Position numbers and translations under genes: made by a program. A stretch of 64,000 nt of DNA from Tretioscincus oriximinensis (taxonomy: Eukaryota > Chordata > Lepidosauria > Squamata > Gymnophthalmidae), in NCBI GenBank assembly GCA_022410635.1, contig JAJVDF010000504.1, positions 677,851 to 741,850 on the forward strand, in the 5' to 3' direction. The stretch's first letter is position 1; every line of letters begins with the position of its first letter. The notes under the pieces are model-generated. The model saw only the letters and a list, made by a program, of their open reading frames with translations, was not told the DNA's origin and searched no databases. This document shows positions 20,745 through 33,061 of the stretch, piece by piece.

Positions 20745-21510
20745 GCACAGACAGAGAAGTGCAAGATTCTACATCTGGGGAAAAAAATGAAAGCAGCACA
20801 TATAGAAAAGGAGGAATATGTCTGAGCAGCAGCACAGGTGAGAAGGACCTGGGTGTTTTGGTAGATCACATGAGTCAACAGTGCGAAACAGCTGCAAAAA
20901 AGGCAAACACAATCCTGGGGTGTATTAAGAGGAACCTAGAATCTCCATCATGTGAAGTCATTATTCCTCTCTACAGCACTTTGCTCAGACCACACTAGGA
21001 ATCCTGTGTTCAGATCTGGGGTCCCCGATTTAAAAAGGATGCTGATAAACTAGAGCAAGTTCAGAAGAGAGTTATAAGGATGGTGAATGGTCTGGAAACC
21101 ATGAAGTCCTATGCGGAACGGTTAAAGGATCTGGGGATGTTTAGTCTGCAAAAAAGAAGACTGAGGGGAGGCCTGATCACTGCCTACAAATACCTGAAGG
21201 GCTTTTCACAGGGCAGAGGGATCAGCCTTGTTCTCATTGGCACATGGAAGGACTAGAAACAATGAGATGAAACTGCAAGGGAGGAGATTGAGATGAGAGA
21301 TCAGAAAAAACTTCCTAACAGTCCAGGTGATAAACTAGTGGAACAGGTTGACACAGGGGGTGGTGAGTTTGCCTTTGCTGGAAGTCTTCAAACAAAGTCT
21401 GGACAGTCACCTGTCTGGGATGGTTTGATGAACTGAGCAGCGGTTTGGACCCAGTGACCTGGAGGTCCCTCCCAACTCTTGGATTCTATGATTCTATGAT
21501 TGTACAGAAC
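20745..21510 (+). mobile_element. CR1-A LINE, longest plus-strand copy outside the duplication
   Basis: Starts GAAGTGCAAGATTCTACATC. The codons read [40 protein letters not shown] and METMKSYAERLKDLG-like blocks, then the WNRLPQE-like C-terminus. The tail TTCTATGATTCTATGATTG ends at about 21510. Frameshifts and stops are present. It can serve as the local reference for CR1-A. Confidence 0.92.
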
Positions 21511-22199
21511 TAGATTCCTGATAGCATTAGCTGCTGTGAAGCAAATCAACAAGTAATTTAACAGAACCAAAAGCGAAGCTCCAAACTAAGTGTGCAGATA
21601 CATAACAAAAGGTTACCTCTTCCTTCCTCTTTGGACCACATGACCAAATGTAGGCATCAGCATTAAAAGGGTGGGGACCAGCAATTTCCTGATCGCTGAT
21701 ATTTGCAGCATCCTAGTGAAATGCCTNGTTATTCCCCTTCTAAGCCTTTGTGCATCTGATCTGATGCAAAGAAAGCAGCAGGAGGTTCTCATTCACTTCC
21801 TTCTAGACCCCACTGAGGATGCTCAATATTACAGGATCATAGAGTTCGGTAGTCAGGATATAACTGATCTCTATGATCCAGATAGCTCACCCCTGTTTTG
21901 TTAAATGTTTGTGCTTGTTTGCAACAGGAGGAAGATAAATGTGATTTGGCTAGCAAGTGATTTCTTTCACAATATAATGCAATTCTTGTTCTTCCCCCTT
22001 CNTATGCACGTACCGTAATACCTCTTCTCCTTTACTGCACTAGGATTTCTAGCAATCAGGACTTTAGAGGCTAACAAGAAAAAGGTGGGTGGTATGAATT
22101 TTCATAGATAAGTCTTTGGAATAGAAATGTAGATGTAGATGTGGGGGTTACATTTACTGAAACACGCTGGTTTAAAAAAGCTCATGCAGCCTAATAGTG
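21511..22199. other. Unassigned sequence
   Basis: Nothing recognised; one 77-codon frame (21671-21904) has no family motif. Confidence 0.5.
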
Positions 22200-22335
22200 T
22201 AGNTCTGCCATACATCCCGGAAAGCTGGGATTGTCCCGGATTTGGGGACAAGAATATTGTCCCATCCAGTTTTATTAAAATTAAGTGAAAATCCNGGATT
22301 TTTATAATCCCCGATACCAAATTATGGCAACCCTA
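22200..22335. mobile_element. Short hAT-like MITE related to 17958-18522
   Basis: Left end TAGNTCTGCCATACATCCCG and right end, inverted, TAGGGTTGCCATAATTTGG. The GGGATTGTCCCGG block also occurs inside the right end of the 17958 element. The flanks (TAATAGTG and CTGAAGTG) agree only in the last four bases, so the target duplication is weak. Confidence 0.6.
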
Positions 22336-24740
22336 CTGAAGTGCTTCAAGATCCCCTTTGGTAGATTTTCTGTATCCAGACAAACCTAACTATTTTTTTA
22401 AATCTTATGCTAGGAGCTGCAACTTAAGATCTCTTAAGTCTTTCCTGGAGAATTGTTGAACTGGCTTAAATTGAAATTCAGTTCAAATAACAGTGATTTG
22501 ACTGGTGCAAATTTGAACCAAATTACACCGATTCAAAGTTCATTAGTATTTTAGGCTAATATTTCACATTCTGCCAGAACTATCAAAATCTCATCAACAG
22601 AAAGAACAGCTTCATTTTTATTTATTTTTTAAAAGACACTTAAGGAAATGTGATGAATTGTAGTTTAAGAAAAGATGAAATGGAGAATGCAAGTAGATAA
22701 GATTCATAACTAATAAATGCAAAAGAAAAAAAATGAAATAATGGAAAGCCTTAGATTTTAAAGGCCCAATTGTGTTGTCCATTTCAGTACCATGAACCAA
22801 TCAGCACATTCAGAAAAAATGGATACCTGTAATGTGATACTAATTTTAGAGTTACTTGAAATTTCAAGGCATGCTAAAACACTGAGAAAAAACTCATAGA
22901 AATCCAGAATATCGAAGTTCGAAATATATGCTCAACCCTAATTCCACATTAAGGTTATTTCACAATAATGTCTTATACCTGCCCCATGTCTGAATGGACA
23001 TTCTGTTCAATTCCAACCAAACGATTGTTTTCAAATTCATGCATTTCTCTAACGTAGATTAGCATGTGTAAGGTTGGGTAGTGAAATAATAGTCTGGTAT
23101 TTTAATTTTTTCAGTTCTCACAGATACAAAAACTACCTATTTAGGAATGGAAGACACCNTCCATAGCGGCAGGATCTGCTCAATATGACACGTAAAACAT
23201 TACTAATACCACCTTGAAACCTACACTGAGAATAATGGTTAAAAACCAACAAACACAAACACTGGATATTTTCATGCAAATACTATTTCCTGTAGGATAT
23301 TTCAAGAACATATTGGGGTTATCCTTCCTTCCTTCCTTCTTGGCAAAGTATCATTCACTTTATTTATGGATCAAGCCAAGTAACCCAAAAGTTAAATCAT
23401 ATGAGCTACTTTTTAAATCAATCTTGTGCATGGGATGGGACACACTATTGCTCATGAAGGGGCCTCACAACTTGTTGCTCCTGCTGAAAGTTCCCAGGTG
23501 GTATGCTACCTGGAGTATTGAGTAAATAGTCATACTAGAAGATCTATAACTGAATTTATTTATCCATTCTCCTGGTCTCTAGCTCAGAGCTGCTTGGTGC
23601 TGTTCCAATGTCATCTTAAATAGATGGTTTTCAGAAGTCTGCATACATCAAAGCATGACTCTATCCAACTTGCTGCAGCAATTTATTATTTCTCTTTTGG
23701 TCAACCCAAGTTAATGATGTCTTTCCATCACAATAATTTCATCCAGGTTGCTCAGAATGAATTATAATGCATCCAGATTTCCAGGTATTGTTTTTCTCAA
23801 TTTAAAGAGCATACCATGCAATAATTTATCATTTTATCCCTGCCTCCTTNTTTTTTTTTCCTCCTAAAACTGAATGAGGATATCAAGGGTCCACATCTAA
23901 CAATGGAAATGTAGATATTTGCCTTTTGCAATTAATAAATCACTTCTTATCAATGGCCACTTATTCAGATCTAAGTCTATATATAATTGCATATCATCTA
24001 ATTGATTAGATTTGCATAATACCGTGTTTAAAATAACTGTTTGTACTAATATTTAACCCATTGATAGGAGCAACCTCTCAGTAACTCATACTATGAAAAA
24101 TGGATCAGCCAACATAACTTTCTTTCCTAATCAGCATTTGTGTTATAGGCTTCATGTGTCCATGAAGGAGGAAGGTATCCTGTGCTGGTTAGGGTTTCTT
24201 TGCCATAAAAGGGATAGATGTATAATCTTGGAGTGCTCTTGGACTCCTCACTGCCTATGTTTTGCTGCAGTTGGTTCACTAACTATGGGCTTTTCTACAG
24301 ATACAACCTGGCCACATTATGCTCCGGTAATTTCCAGATTGGACTATTGAAATGCATTTTACAAGAGTCAATTTCAGAGAAATAGCCATGTTAGTCTAGC
24401 AGAAAGTCCAGCAAAGGAGCTAGCAGCACCCAAGATCATTTGACTCATAGAAAAGCACATTTTTAAAAACAACTGAGACCAGAGCAGCATAAGGAAACCC
24501 ACTAGCAGGGCACAAGCATCAAGCTTAACTCTGCTTATAGTGTCCTAGCAATTACTAGGCCCTATTAATTATTGTGACTTTCATGAAATAGTCCANTTTT
24601 TTTGAGTTTTATTCTGCGTTATTTTCTAATGTTTGTATTCTGGTGCAGACTTTGGTAGCAGGTTCTGCCCAAGAAATAATGCAGTGCAGAAATATGTATA
24701 TGCATGTGTTTATAGACGTAAAGGGAAGCTGGGGTGGGGT
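22336..24740. other. Unassigned AT-rich, repeat-poor sequence
   Basis: 2.4 kb without a recognisable LINE, SINE or gene. Frames are short and of random composition. A TTCC repeat near 23325 is minor. Confidence 0.55.
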
Positions 24741-25355
24741 TAAGAACATAAGAGCCTAAGAAGAGCCATCCTGGATCAGGCCACAGCCCATCAAGTCCAN
24801 CCTTCTGTCTCACACAGAGGCCCACCAGATGCACTTGGGCAGTCNGAACAGAGGAAAGCAAAATATGCTCCTGTTCATGACTCCCTGCAAATGGTATCTC
24901 AGGGGTCCTGCCTGTGGCTCCATCCCGTAGGCAGCATCTAGACATCCATCCTAGGAACCATTTATACCCTTGGTGTCCATAAACCTGTCTAGTCCTGTCT
25001 TGAAACTATCCAAGCTGTTAGCTACCACCACCTCTTCCAGAAGTAAATTTCACAGGCCGATCACCATCTGGATGAAAAAATACTTTCCTTTGCCTGTTCT
25101 CACTTTTCTACCCAACAGTTTCAAGGATGGATCCTTTGGTCCTTGTGTTGTGTGATAGAGAAAACATTTGTTTTCTATTCACCCTGTCCACCCCATGCAT
25201 GATTTTGTACACTTCAATCAGATCACCTCTCAAACTTCGCCTTTCGAGGCTGAAGAGGCCCAGACGTTGCAGCCTGACGTCATAAGGGATTCTGCTCCAG
25301 ACCCTTGATCATTCTTGTTGCCCTTTTCTGCACCTTCTCTAGTTCCACAATATGG
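24741..25355 (-). mobile_element. CR1-B LINE, C-terminal ORF2 and 3' UTR
   Basis: Antisense 3' UTR from AAGAACATAAGAGCCTAAGA, then codons for the LDSFKTGLDRFM-type end, the GKYFF region, YKIMHGVD-like and RLQRLGLFSL-like blocks. It ends upstream at GCACCTTCTCTAGTTCCACA. Stops are present. Confidence 0.9.
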
Positions 25356-26340
25356 GAAGGTAAGACAAGGGAAGTAAGATAGATTCCCTTCCAATACTAT
25401 AATTCCAACAAAAAATATATTGGGGGGGGAGGGGGGAATAGAAGGTCATTCAAGAATAATAATTCAAACCATTTAATTCATTTCATATATGGAGGATTCA
25501 TTATTTTGCCACAGGTTTTGTAGAAGCCCTATATTTGTTCCAATTAGTTTTTGTTGTTGTGTAGAAATGTCACAATGCATGATCAGCTCAATTATCGCTT
25601 TGCCGTCACCACACAATCTATGTGATCCCTAATTGGATTCTGTCTTTTCTTTTTTTTATGCTACAGCCAAGAGAAGCAATGAACAGGAACAAAATGAGCC
25701 TAGAAGGTGACATCTGTGTAATGGAGAAACCCCAACTCCCCATCTGCCTTTCGTTCAGATAGAAAATATTTCTGAGGATGTGTGAATTATTTGTGTGATG
25801 CTTTATATGAGGCCTGGTTGAATAACCCTATTGGGTGAGTTTAATGGACTGAGGGCTCAAGCCCTCATGTTCTTCCATCATGTTCTTCCTTCATGTTCTT
25901 CCTTTCTTTGTACTGCGTTCCTGCTCTTGTGCTGTGCCGAGTTCCATGGCAACTGTTACCAACCTGGCCCTGGCTTTAGAGCCACTGATGGCATTACTCC
26001 AGGCTCTAGGATTCATGCAAATATTGTCCAACTGCAAAGCTTTCAGTTACTGTTGTCATTCTGGAATATATATAAAATATTTTGCATGGTAAATATATAT
26101 ATTATATACATGGTATTTGCAAAATATTGAAAAAATTAATAAGGGTAGCATCACATAATTATAGTAGTCCCAAGAAGAGCAGGGTACAAAACCATGTAAA
26201 ATGGTCAGGTTGTGAATATAATAATGTAGTTGTGGATGTACATTTGTAAATAAACATTTCTGACATAGAATAATAAAAAAAATCTAACATATAATATTTG
26301 GAAGCTTTCCACTTTATGTATTGACCCTCAATATGAAATT
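25356..26340. other. Unassigned sequence
   Basis: Contains a short ATGTTCTTCC duplication near 25867-25905 and an (AT)-rich run near 26090. No gene recognised. Confidence 0.5.
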
Positions 26341-26354
26341 ATAACAATATTATT

Positions 26355-26770
26355 TCAAAAGATTGTGAAGTAGAAGAAGCATCAGAAGCAGAAGAAAAAG
26401 AAAAAGAAAGAGGAAGAGAGAAAAAGAGAAAAAGAGAAAAAGGGAGAAGGAGAAGGAGGAGCAACAGAAGCCAGCAGAAGCAGCAGAAGGAGAAGAAGAA
26501 GAAAAAGAAGAAAAAGANAAAGAAAAAGAAAAAGAGAAAGAGAAAGAAAGAGAGAAAGAGAAAAAGAGAAGGAGAGAAGGAGAGAAGGAGAGAAGGGNAG
26601 AAGGGGAGAAGGAGAGAAGGAGAAGCAGCAGAAGCAGCAGAAGGAGAAGAAGAAGAAGAAGAAAAGGAAAGAAAAACAGAAAAACAGAAAAAGGGAGAAG
26701 GAGCAGAAGGAGCAGAAGCAAAAGCAGGAGAAGAAGAAGAAGGAGAAGGAGAAGGAGAAGAAGAAGAGCA
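26355..26770. repeat. Polypurine tract, GAA/GAGAAG/GGAGAA units
   Basis: About 415 bases almost entirely A and G on the plus strand, with periodic GGAGAAGGAGAAG and AAAGAGAAAAAGAG subunits and a few AGCAGCAGAAG interruptions. Poly-Ser, poly-Leu and poly-Phe frames on the minus strand are artefacts. Confidence 0.96.
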
Positions 26771-27452
26771 CAGCTTCACATTTTTGATATGAAAGTTATT
26801 GCTGTTTCTAGAATAATCCCCACATTAGTCAGTGCCTTAAAATTTTATGTTCTTTATTCACATGTCTCTGTGTTTATTTGATCAATTATTTTCATCCTGT
26901 TGTTTGGCATTTCTTTATGAAAAAGAATAAAAGATGTGAAGCTGTACTGTGATGCCTTTTAAAAAAAAATAAAAATAAAATCATGTCCATGTAATTCTGT
27001 GGCGGTGCAGTTTTTAAAAAAAGAAAGATCAAAGGATGTTGAGTTTTTTCTTACTTGTACAATCTGAGGAGGAAAAAATGAGCAAGAATAACTGTTACTC
27101 CTTGCAGAGGAATATCTAGCAAAAAGGGAAGGAGGGTATAAGGGGAAATTAAAAGTGAGCTGCTTGTTAAGGTACATATTGAAAGTTATTTGGAGAAGCA
27201 TAAATTGGTTTAGTGTGGTGTGTGCGTGTGCTGCAACACATATTGCACATTCAAGAGGCTAGTTGTCCACCAGAACGAACCTGTCTTCTCACAAATGAGT
27301 CTTTATGTTGCTTATTTCTTTGTGTCATTTCTATGGGAAGTACCAAGACCAGGAAGGGCCTGTAGGAGTGAAGAAGTGTTAAAGGAGTGAAATCATTGTA
27401 GTATGGATCCTAGATGGAACAGTTGAGCCACGAAGACAAGAAAAACAAAATA
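26771..27452. other. Unassigned sequence
   Basis: AT-rich, no recognised feature. Confidence 0.5.
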
Positions 27453-28075
27453 TTTATTTATTATTTATATATATTTATACCCCACCCCATACCCGAAGGT
27501 CTTAGGGTGGCCAACAGTAAAATATCAATACAAAATTAAAACAGTATAAAACAATATCTAAAAGTAGGGACAGAGATGACATTTCTTCAGCCAAAGGCCA
27601 AGTCAAAGAGACGCGTCTTCAAGGGTTTTCTCAAACAATACAATGATGATGACAGACCACCTTGAGGGGGAGTCAACTCCGTAGATAGGGGCTGCCACCA
27701 AGAAGGCCCCACGTGGGTTCCCATTCCATTGGCTATTGAAATGGGCAGTACAACCAAGAGGACCTCCCATGCAGATCTTAAGTCATGGGCAGATTCGTAT
27801 GGGAGAAGGCNTTCCTTTAGGTATTTGGGNCCCAAGTTATTTAGAGCTTTATAAATTAAGAGTAACACCGGGCTCGGTAGCGGATTAGCAGCCAGTGCAG
27901 CTCTTTCAAGACTGGCATGATGTGAGTCCGGCCAGCTGTTCCGGTCAGCAGTCTAGCGGCTACATTTTGCACCAACTCCAGCTTCCGAACCATTTTCAAG
28001 GGCAGCCCCAGATAGAGCACATTACAGTAGTCCAGCCTGGAAGTTACCACAGCAAGGATGAGGATTGCAAGAAGC
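27453..28075 (-). mobile_element. L2 LINE 3' end
   Basis: Antisense tail (ATTTATTTATTATTTATATA, CCCATACCCGAAGGTCTTAG). Then codons for YKALNNL.PKYLKE and RLDYCNVLYLGLPLKMVRKL, QNVAARLLTGTAGRTHIMPV and KELHWLLIRYRAR, in two frames. It is truncated upstream at about 28075. Confidence 0.87.
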
Positions 28076-28529
28076 TAATCCAAAACTGAGTGTGGCCCAT
28101 TTGAAATTTGTGAAAATTACATGCACAGAAAAATAAGAGGAGTACAAAATTCACAGTTCCTTGGGCAGTGGTGGATCCATCAGCTCCAAGCCGCTTGTTG
28201 CTTTTCAATTTAAGAAAAGTCTGAAGTAATAAACTTATGAATGTGTTAGTTTGTGTTCCTCTTTTTTTGGATACAAATCAGTAGGAACGAAATATAACAC
28301 TTTATTAGGGCACACAAATTAAGTGAAACTTGGATTCATGCAAATCTAAGGGTTGTTGTATTTTGTTTCAAGAATCTTTGGAGTAAATGTGAATCATGAG
28401 TAGCTTGTTGTCACTGTTTGTAAGTTAGTTTAATCCTTGTATAGGCTAATNGCTAACCTTTGCCTGTCCCCCTAATTTTGGAGGATGGACCAAACAATGG
28501 AGCAGGAAGTCAGAATCTAAAGTGCTGAA
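28076..28529. other. Unassigned sequence
   Basis: A CAGTGGTGGATCC motif at about 28165 resembles a hAT terminus, but no partner end was found. Confidence 0.45.
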
Positions 28530-28828
28530 ATCATAGATCATAGAGGGACCTCCAGGGCCCTGGGGTCCAACCCCCTGCTCACATGCAGGATCCACTAAAC
28601 CATCCCAGACAGATGATTGCTCAGCCTCCGTTTGAAGACTTCAAGTGAAGGCGAACTCACCACCTCCTGTGGCAAACAGTTGCACTGGTTTATCACCCTG
28701 ACTGTTTGGAAGTTTTTTCTGATTTCTAATCTAAAACACCCTCATTTACAGTTTCATGTCGTTGTTTCTAATCCTTCCATGTGCCAATGAAAACAAGGCT
28801 GATCCCTCTGCTCTGTGAAAAGCCCTCC
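28530..28828 (-). mobile_element. CR1-A LINE 3' end
   Basis: Antisense from ATCATAGATCATAGAGGGAC to GCTCTGTGAAAAGCCCT. The order matches 34269-34560. Confidence 0.87.
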
Positions 28829-29290
28829 AGTTGCTGAACGCTTCAACCTTCCACGGCATTCAGTCTCAGACCTNCNGACTGCAGTTCTTGAACAAAGAAA
28901 CTACAAAGGAAGATTTGAAAGAAAAACAGTAGAACTGGAAAACATCCACAAGTTCCAGTTCATCAACAGAGGATTAAACAGAAATAGTGGTTTCATGGCC
29001 CATTATACATTTTTATGATACCTTCTAAGTATTTGATTGATTTAATATCAGCCATTGCCTCTTGCTGACCAAGGAATTTTTTCTCATGAGAGGATTAGTT
29101 TCTGCCATTTGGCTGTTTTTCTAACTTGGAGTTCATCACCTTATCACATTTGCATGTGCTTTGTCATCTCCCATACACAGTTTCCTATAAATACCCAACC
29201 TCGAGTCCCTCAGCATCTGAAGAAGTCAACTTGTCCATGAAATCTGATGCCACCTACTTTTCTCTAGTTAATCTCTAAGTGCTACTAACC
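28829..29290 (+). mobile_element. Possible Penelope-like element C-terminal fragment and 3' end
   Basis: The frame reads ERFNLPRHSVSD, then RKTVELENIHKFQFINRGLN and GFMAHYTF. The spacing of R, E, I/F and LN resembles the C-terminal part of GIY-YIG-type Penelope retroelement proteins. About 200 bases downstream, CATCTGAAGAAGTCAACTTG and CATGAAATCTGATGCCACC follow. The assignment rests on recall of family shape, so confidence is low. Confidence 0.35.
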
Positions 29291-30960
29291 CATTTGCTGG
29301 ATATACTCTTTTTAGTCAACAGAAATTATATTCTTCACTGCTTACCAAATATATTTTTACATCTCCATTTTGAAGGTAAATGAGAGTGCTGGACAAAGTC
29401 CACTAGAGATATGCAAAACTGGTTCATTTTTTATCTGGACTGGACCTGGTGGTATAACTGATTCAAGTATGGACAAAAGCTGAAGAGAACCTCTTATATT
29501 GCATGATATATTCCTCCATGATAAGCAGTCATAAAATTGCAACTTTCAGATCAAACCATCCAGCTGGGGAGACTGGGATCAAAACAGGATCAAGGTTTCC
29601 AAATCCTCTTTTTGCCATCTTAGGTTCCGATCCATTGCCACTGCTGCCTACATATCTACAAACATTTGTGTGTAATGTAACCCAGCCTACATGCAATTCA
29701 AGAAAAATTATCTAAGATTATTTTTAGCTGTTATGGGAATCTTTAAAATATAGCATGACACCGTATCTGTAAATGCTTCCCAAAAAGCCCTTGAAATTGG
29801 CTGCATATCATAGTAAACTATATAACCATTTCCTAGGTAGTGGCTCAGATTGTTTTAAAAGCTACTTCCTCATACTTATTCCTCCCCTCTTTACAGTAAC
29901 CTGAAAAGATGCTAAAGGCATTGAATGGAAAAAGCTAGTCATTGGCTTCCCGTATGGATAAGCCTGAAAATTGTAATTAGATTTATGTGCGTGGTTATAT
30001 GTCTAGCTCACCCCTAAACCAACAGATCATCTTCCAAGGCTTGTTGCATGGAAGTGACATAGCTATATTACCAGATCATACAATGCACCATATTGTGTCT
30101 TCTACCATGTTGAGAAGGTGGCCATTTGGGCTTGTTGGTTGACAACTGTGCCGATAATCAGTCAAGTGATGCTTGGTTTGTCATGGCTGAAGTGCTCTCA
30201 AAGTGTGAAATCTATCTGTTCAATGGAACTCATGCATGAAATACATGCACGGTCACCATCTTGCTTTTTTTCAAAGTGTGCTGGTCGGTACTGATAGAAA
30301 TAGTGGAGGAGAATGGAACTCTGGATTGGTAAAAAATTGATTTTTAAAGCATTTTTGTTTCCTTGGCTTTAATTCCTTTATGCCTGTTAAACATTTGATA
30401 CCTCACTGCTAAAAACATACAGTTTTGAACTATATCTTTCAATAATTGTTGAGAATCTTAAAGGACCTTTCTAAAAACATTCATCCAAATTGAATCTAAG
30501 TTTAACTTCCTTAGGGAAGGACTGGAGGGTGGCTAAAAAAATCAACTTTTTAAGAGGTTCTTGGGGAAGACCTAGAAAGTTAAAAGCCTGCCAGCTGAAC
30601 AGTGGAAATAATATTAGCAAGCCTTTCAATGCATCATTCTTATTTATGGGGTGCCTTATGCAAGGGAATGACCGTTTGAGTTTGCAGGTAACCATATTGC
30701 AAAGAGTTATCCGCTTGATATCAGATATCGACTAAATTTTTAAAGCTATTGAAAAGACTTATTTATTTACTTATTCTATTTTTCTTTCTGTTTTGTCATA
30801 TAGTATCTAAGGCAGGTTGCAGCTGTCTAAATACATAAAATTAAAAAGCTATCTGTATCAGTAAGATTTATTTTGTATGGTTGAAATCCGTGCGTCGAAA
30901 TCCAGACCATCGATTGACCAAAATAGAATGAAATGCAGGCCACTGATAGATCCAAAAGGA
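29291..30960. other. Unassigned AT-rich sequence
   Basis: 1.7 kb with no recognised repeat or gene. Confidence 0.55.
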
Positions 30961-31155
30961 ATGAAAAAGAAGGAGAAGGAGGAGGAGGAGCAGGAGGAGC
31001 AGGAGGAGAANACGAAGGCAAAGACGAAGGCAAAGACGAAGGCGAAGCAGCAGCAGCAGCAGCAGAAGAAGAAGCAGCCCTCCCCAGGTCCAACACAGGG
31101 CTTCCAAACCCCATCTCCTAGGTAAGAGGCCATTTCCTAAGCGACTGAACCCCCT
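30961..31155 (-). mobile_element. SINE-2, internally deleted: purine tail joined to tRNA-like head
   Basis: GGAGGAGGAG / GAAGGCAAAGAC / GCAGCAGCAG repeats run to about 31080. Then GGTCCAACACAGGGCTTCCA and CCTAAGCGACTGAACCC match the antisense head at 40545-40605. The body between tail and head is missing. Confidence 0.6.
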
Positions 31156-31334
31156 TCACTCCTCCTCAGTTCTGTCATCAAAACACAAAATGCTTCAGTG
31201 CGGTCGCCATTAGCACACTAAGAGATGTTAGCATACAATCGTCCTACCAGCCCCGTGACCACTGCCAATAGGTTTTGATGAAAAATGTGAGGGTCAAAGG
31301 AATCCAATATGGCAGCTGTAGCATTTGGAAGGAG

Positions 31335-31612
31335 GGACTTCTGGACTTTGTCTTTGCTGGAAGTCTTTAAACAGAGGCTGGACAGTCATCTATGCCTGTA
31401 TGCAGACAGAGTCATCTATCCAGACTCTGTTTGCAGATCCAGACCAGGTGCATCTGATGGGCTTCTGGACTTGATGGGCTGTGGCCTGATCCAGTATGGC
31501 TCTTCTTATGTTCTATGTTCTTATCTGTCTGGGATGGCTTAATGAATCCTGCATTGGGCAGGGGGTGGGACCCGATGACCCTGGAGGCCCCTTCCAACTG
31601 TAGGATTCTATA
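31335..31612 (+). mobile_element. CR1-A LINE 3' end, split by a nested CR1-B
   Basis: GAAGTCTTTAAACAGAGGCT to CAGTCATCT at 31393, then resumption at TCTGTCTGGGATGGCTTAAT (31524) through CCCTTCCAACTGTAGGATTC. The two parts are contiguous in intact copies such as 20745-21510. Confidence 0.8.
31394..31523 (+). mobile_element. CR1-B LINE 3' end nested in CR1-A
   Basis: CAGGTGCATCTGATGGGCTT, GGCTGTGGCCTGATCCAGTA, TGGCTCTTCTTATGTTCTAT and TTCTTA. About 45 bases at the left (GCAGACAGAGTCATCTATCC) repeat the local target sequence. Confidence 0.78.
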
Positions 31613-32221
31613 ATTCAATGACATTCTTTTGACAACCAGCAAACAAAATGGTTGTCACATGCATAGAAAATCTCACATGTCATGAGGTGACAGAATGACA
31701 AAACATGGAATATACTGTAAATGTATGAACAAAGGCACACTAAAACCAANGGCCAACTCACCAGATGTTTAGGAAATTCAGGAATGAACATGTGCTGTGT
31801 AGATATAGCCACAGTTGAGTTACTTCTACATAATGCTTATGTTTGAACAATAATGAAAGATTACGCATATGTTACTGCACTAACCTGTGACAGTTGTCAG
31901 CCATGGCAAAGTAATTAGCTCCAATATAGGCAATATCTGATAGAAGATCAGTGATATTCAGAAGGTATCTGGGCAACTGTATTGGGGCAGGCATTCCACA
32001 TTAAGTATCCATCCAAGCTGGAACCTTTACCACACAATCTCAGTCTGCTGGATTTTTATGCCTGCTATGATGTTCTTTACCCAAATTCTAGTTCTGGAAG
32101 GGAAATTGGTGCTGAATATGAGANGGAAAATAAAGGAAGGACCTGGAAAAGAACTGATATATACTGTTGATAGAGTGTCAGGCAGACTCTCATCTGGTTG
32201 ATCTATTAGAAAGGCAATACA
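31613..32221. other. Unassigned sequence
   Basis: Nothing recognised. Confidence 0.5.
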
Positions 32222-32455
32222 GTTTTGTGTAGTGGTTAGAGCGTTGGATTCGTACCTGGCAGTCTCCCGGTTCGATTCCCCANTCCTCTGTGGGGTGACC
32301 TTGGGCCATCACAGTTCTTTGAACTCTCTCAGTCCCATCTACTCCACAGAATGTCTGCTGTGGAGAAAGTAACAAAAGCTATGTGCGCCGTCCTGAGACC
32401 TTCAGATATAGGGTGGAATACAAGTACAAATAAATAAACAAACAAACAGACAGAC
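32222..32455 (+). mobile_element. SINE-A, full length
   Basis: A-box-like TGTAGTGGTTAGAGCGTTGG and a consensus B box in CCGGTTCGATTCCCC. Body TGACCTTGGGCCATCACAG. Tail TAGGGTGGAATACAAGTACA with AAATAAACAAACAGACAGAC repeats. Confidence 0.88.
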
Positions 32456-33060
32456 AGACTCCCTCTTCTTTGTTAAAGCTTAACTGGACTGCTACCTTAA
32501 TAGGGTCCTTTGAGTATCCAATATAACCTCTGGATAGTTTCTGGAGGGAGNCAGTTGACCAAGAGATATGGCTGTAGCAAATTTAGCAGAGAACAATCCA
32601 TGGGTGGTGGTGAGAAGAAGGTTTTGAAAGAAAGGAGGTGGTGAGAGAGCTAACCCATCAATTTAGCTGAAGGAGGCAATGCTTACATCTTGATTCTAGC
32701 AGTTTAGTGAGAGGAAAAAACTCAGAGTCTTTCATATTCTTCCCTATTCTTTCCCTTTGCTTTCTATTTAATAATCCTTTTCAGAATCATTTCCTTATGT
32801 ATGGACTTCTATAGGAAGTTTTCCTTTCCATGCAATGATATAAGTGATCCTTGAGCTTCGAGGCTCTGGCACACTTTTCAAGTAACTGTCATGCTGCCAT
32901 ATATTGCCAAAGTATTTGCTCACGTCTGCATTCATACGTTTGGCAATATAGTGTATCAGCCTTTGGAAGCAAGGGAAGGAGGGAGGAAGTTGAAGGAAGA
33001 AAGGCAGGGGTTCAGCTGTGGTCAGACAGTGTAGAGAACTCCATTGATCAGTAGATCAAA
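32456..33060. other. Unassigned sequence
   Basis: A perfect or near-perfect inverted pair CATATATTGCCAAAGTAT / ATACGTTTGGCAATATAGTG lies near 32890-32955. Nothing else recognised. Confidence 0.5.
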
Positions 33061-33061
33061 G

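Noticed and set aside
26339..26779. Three overlapping 120-146-codon frames rich in Ser, Leu and Phe
   Set aside because: All are translations of one polypurine tract, open in every frame because stops need T on that strand.
28165..28180. hAT terminus CAGTGGTGGATCC
   Set aside because: No partner terminus or 8-bp duplication found nearby.
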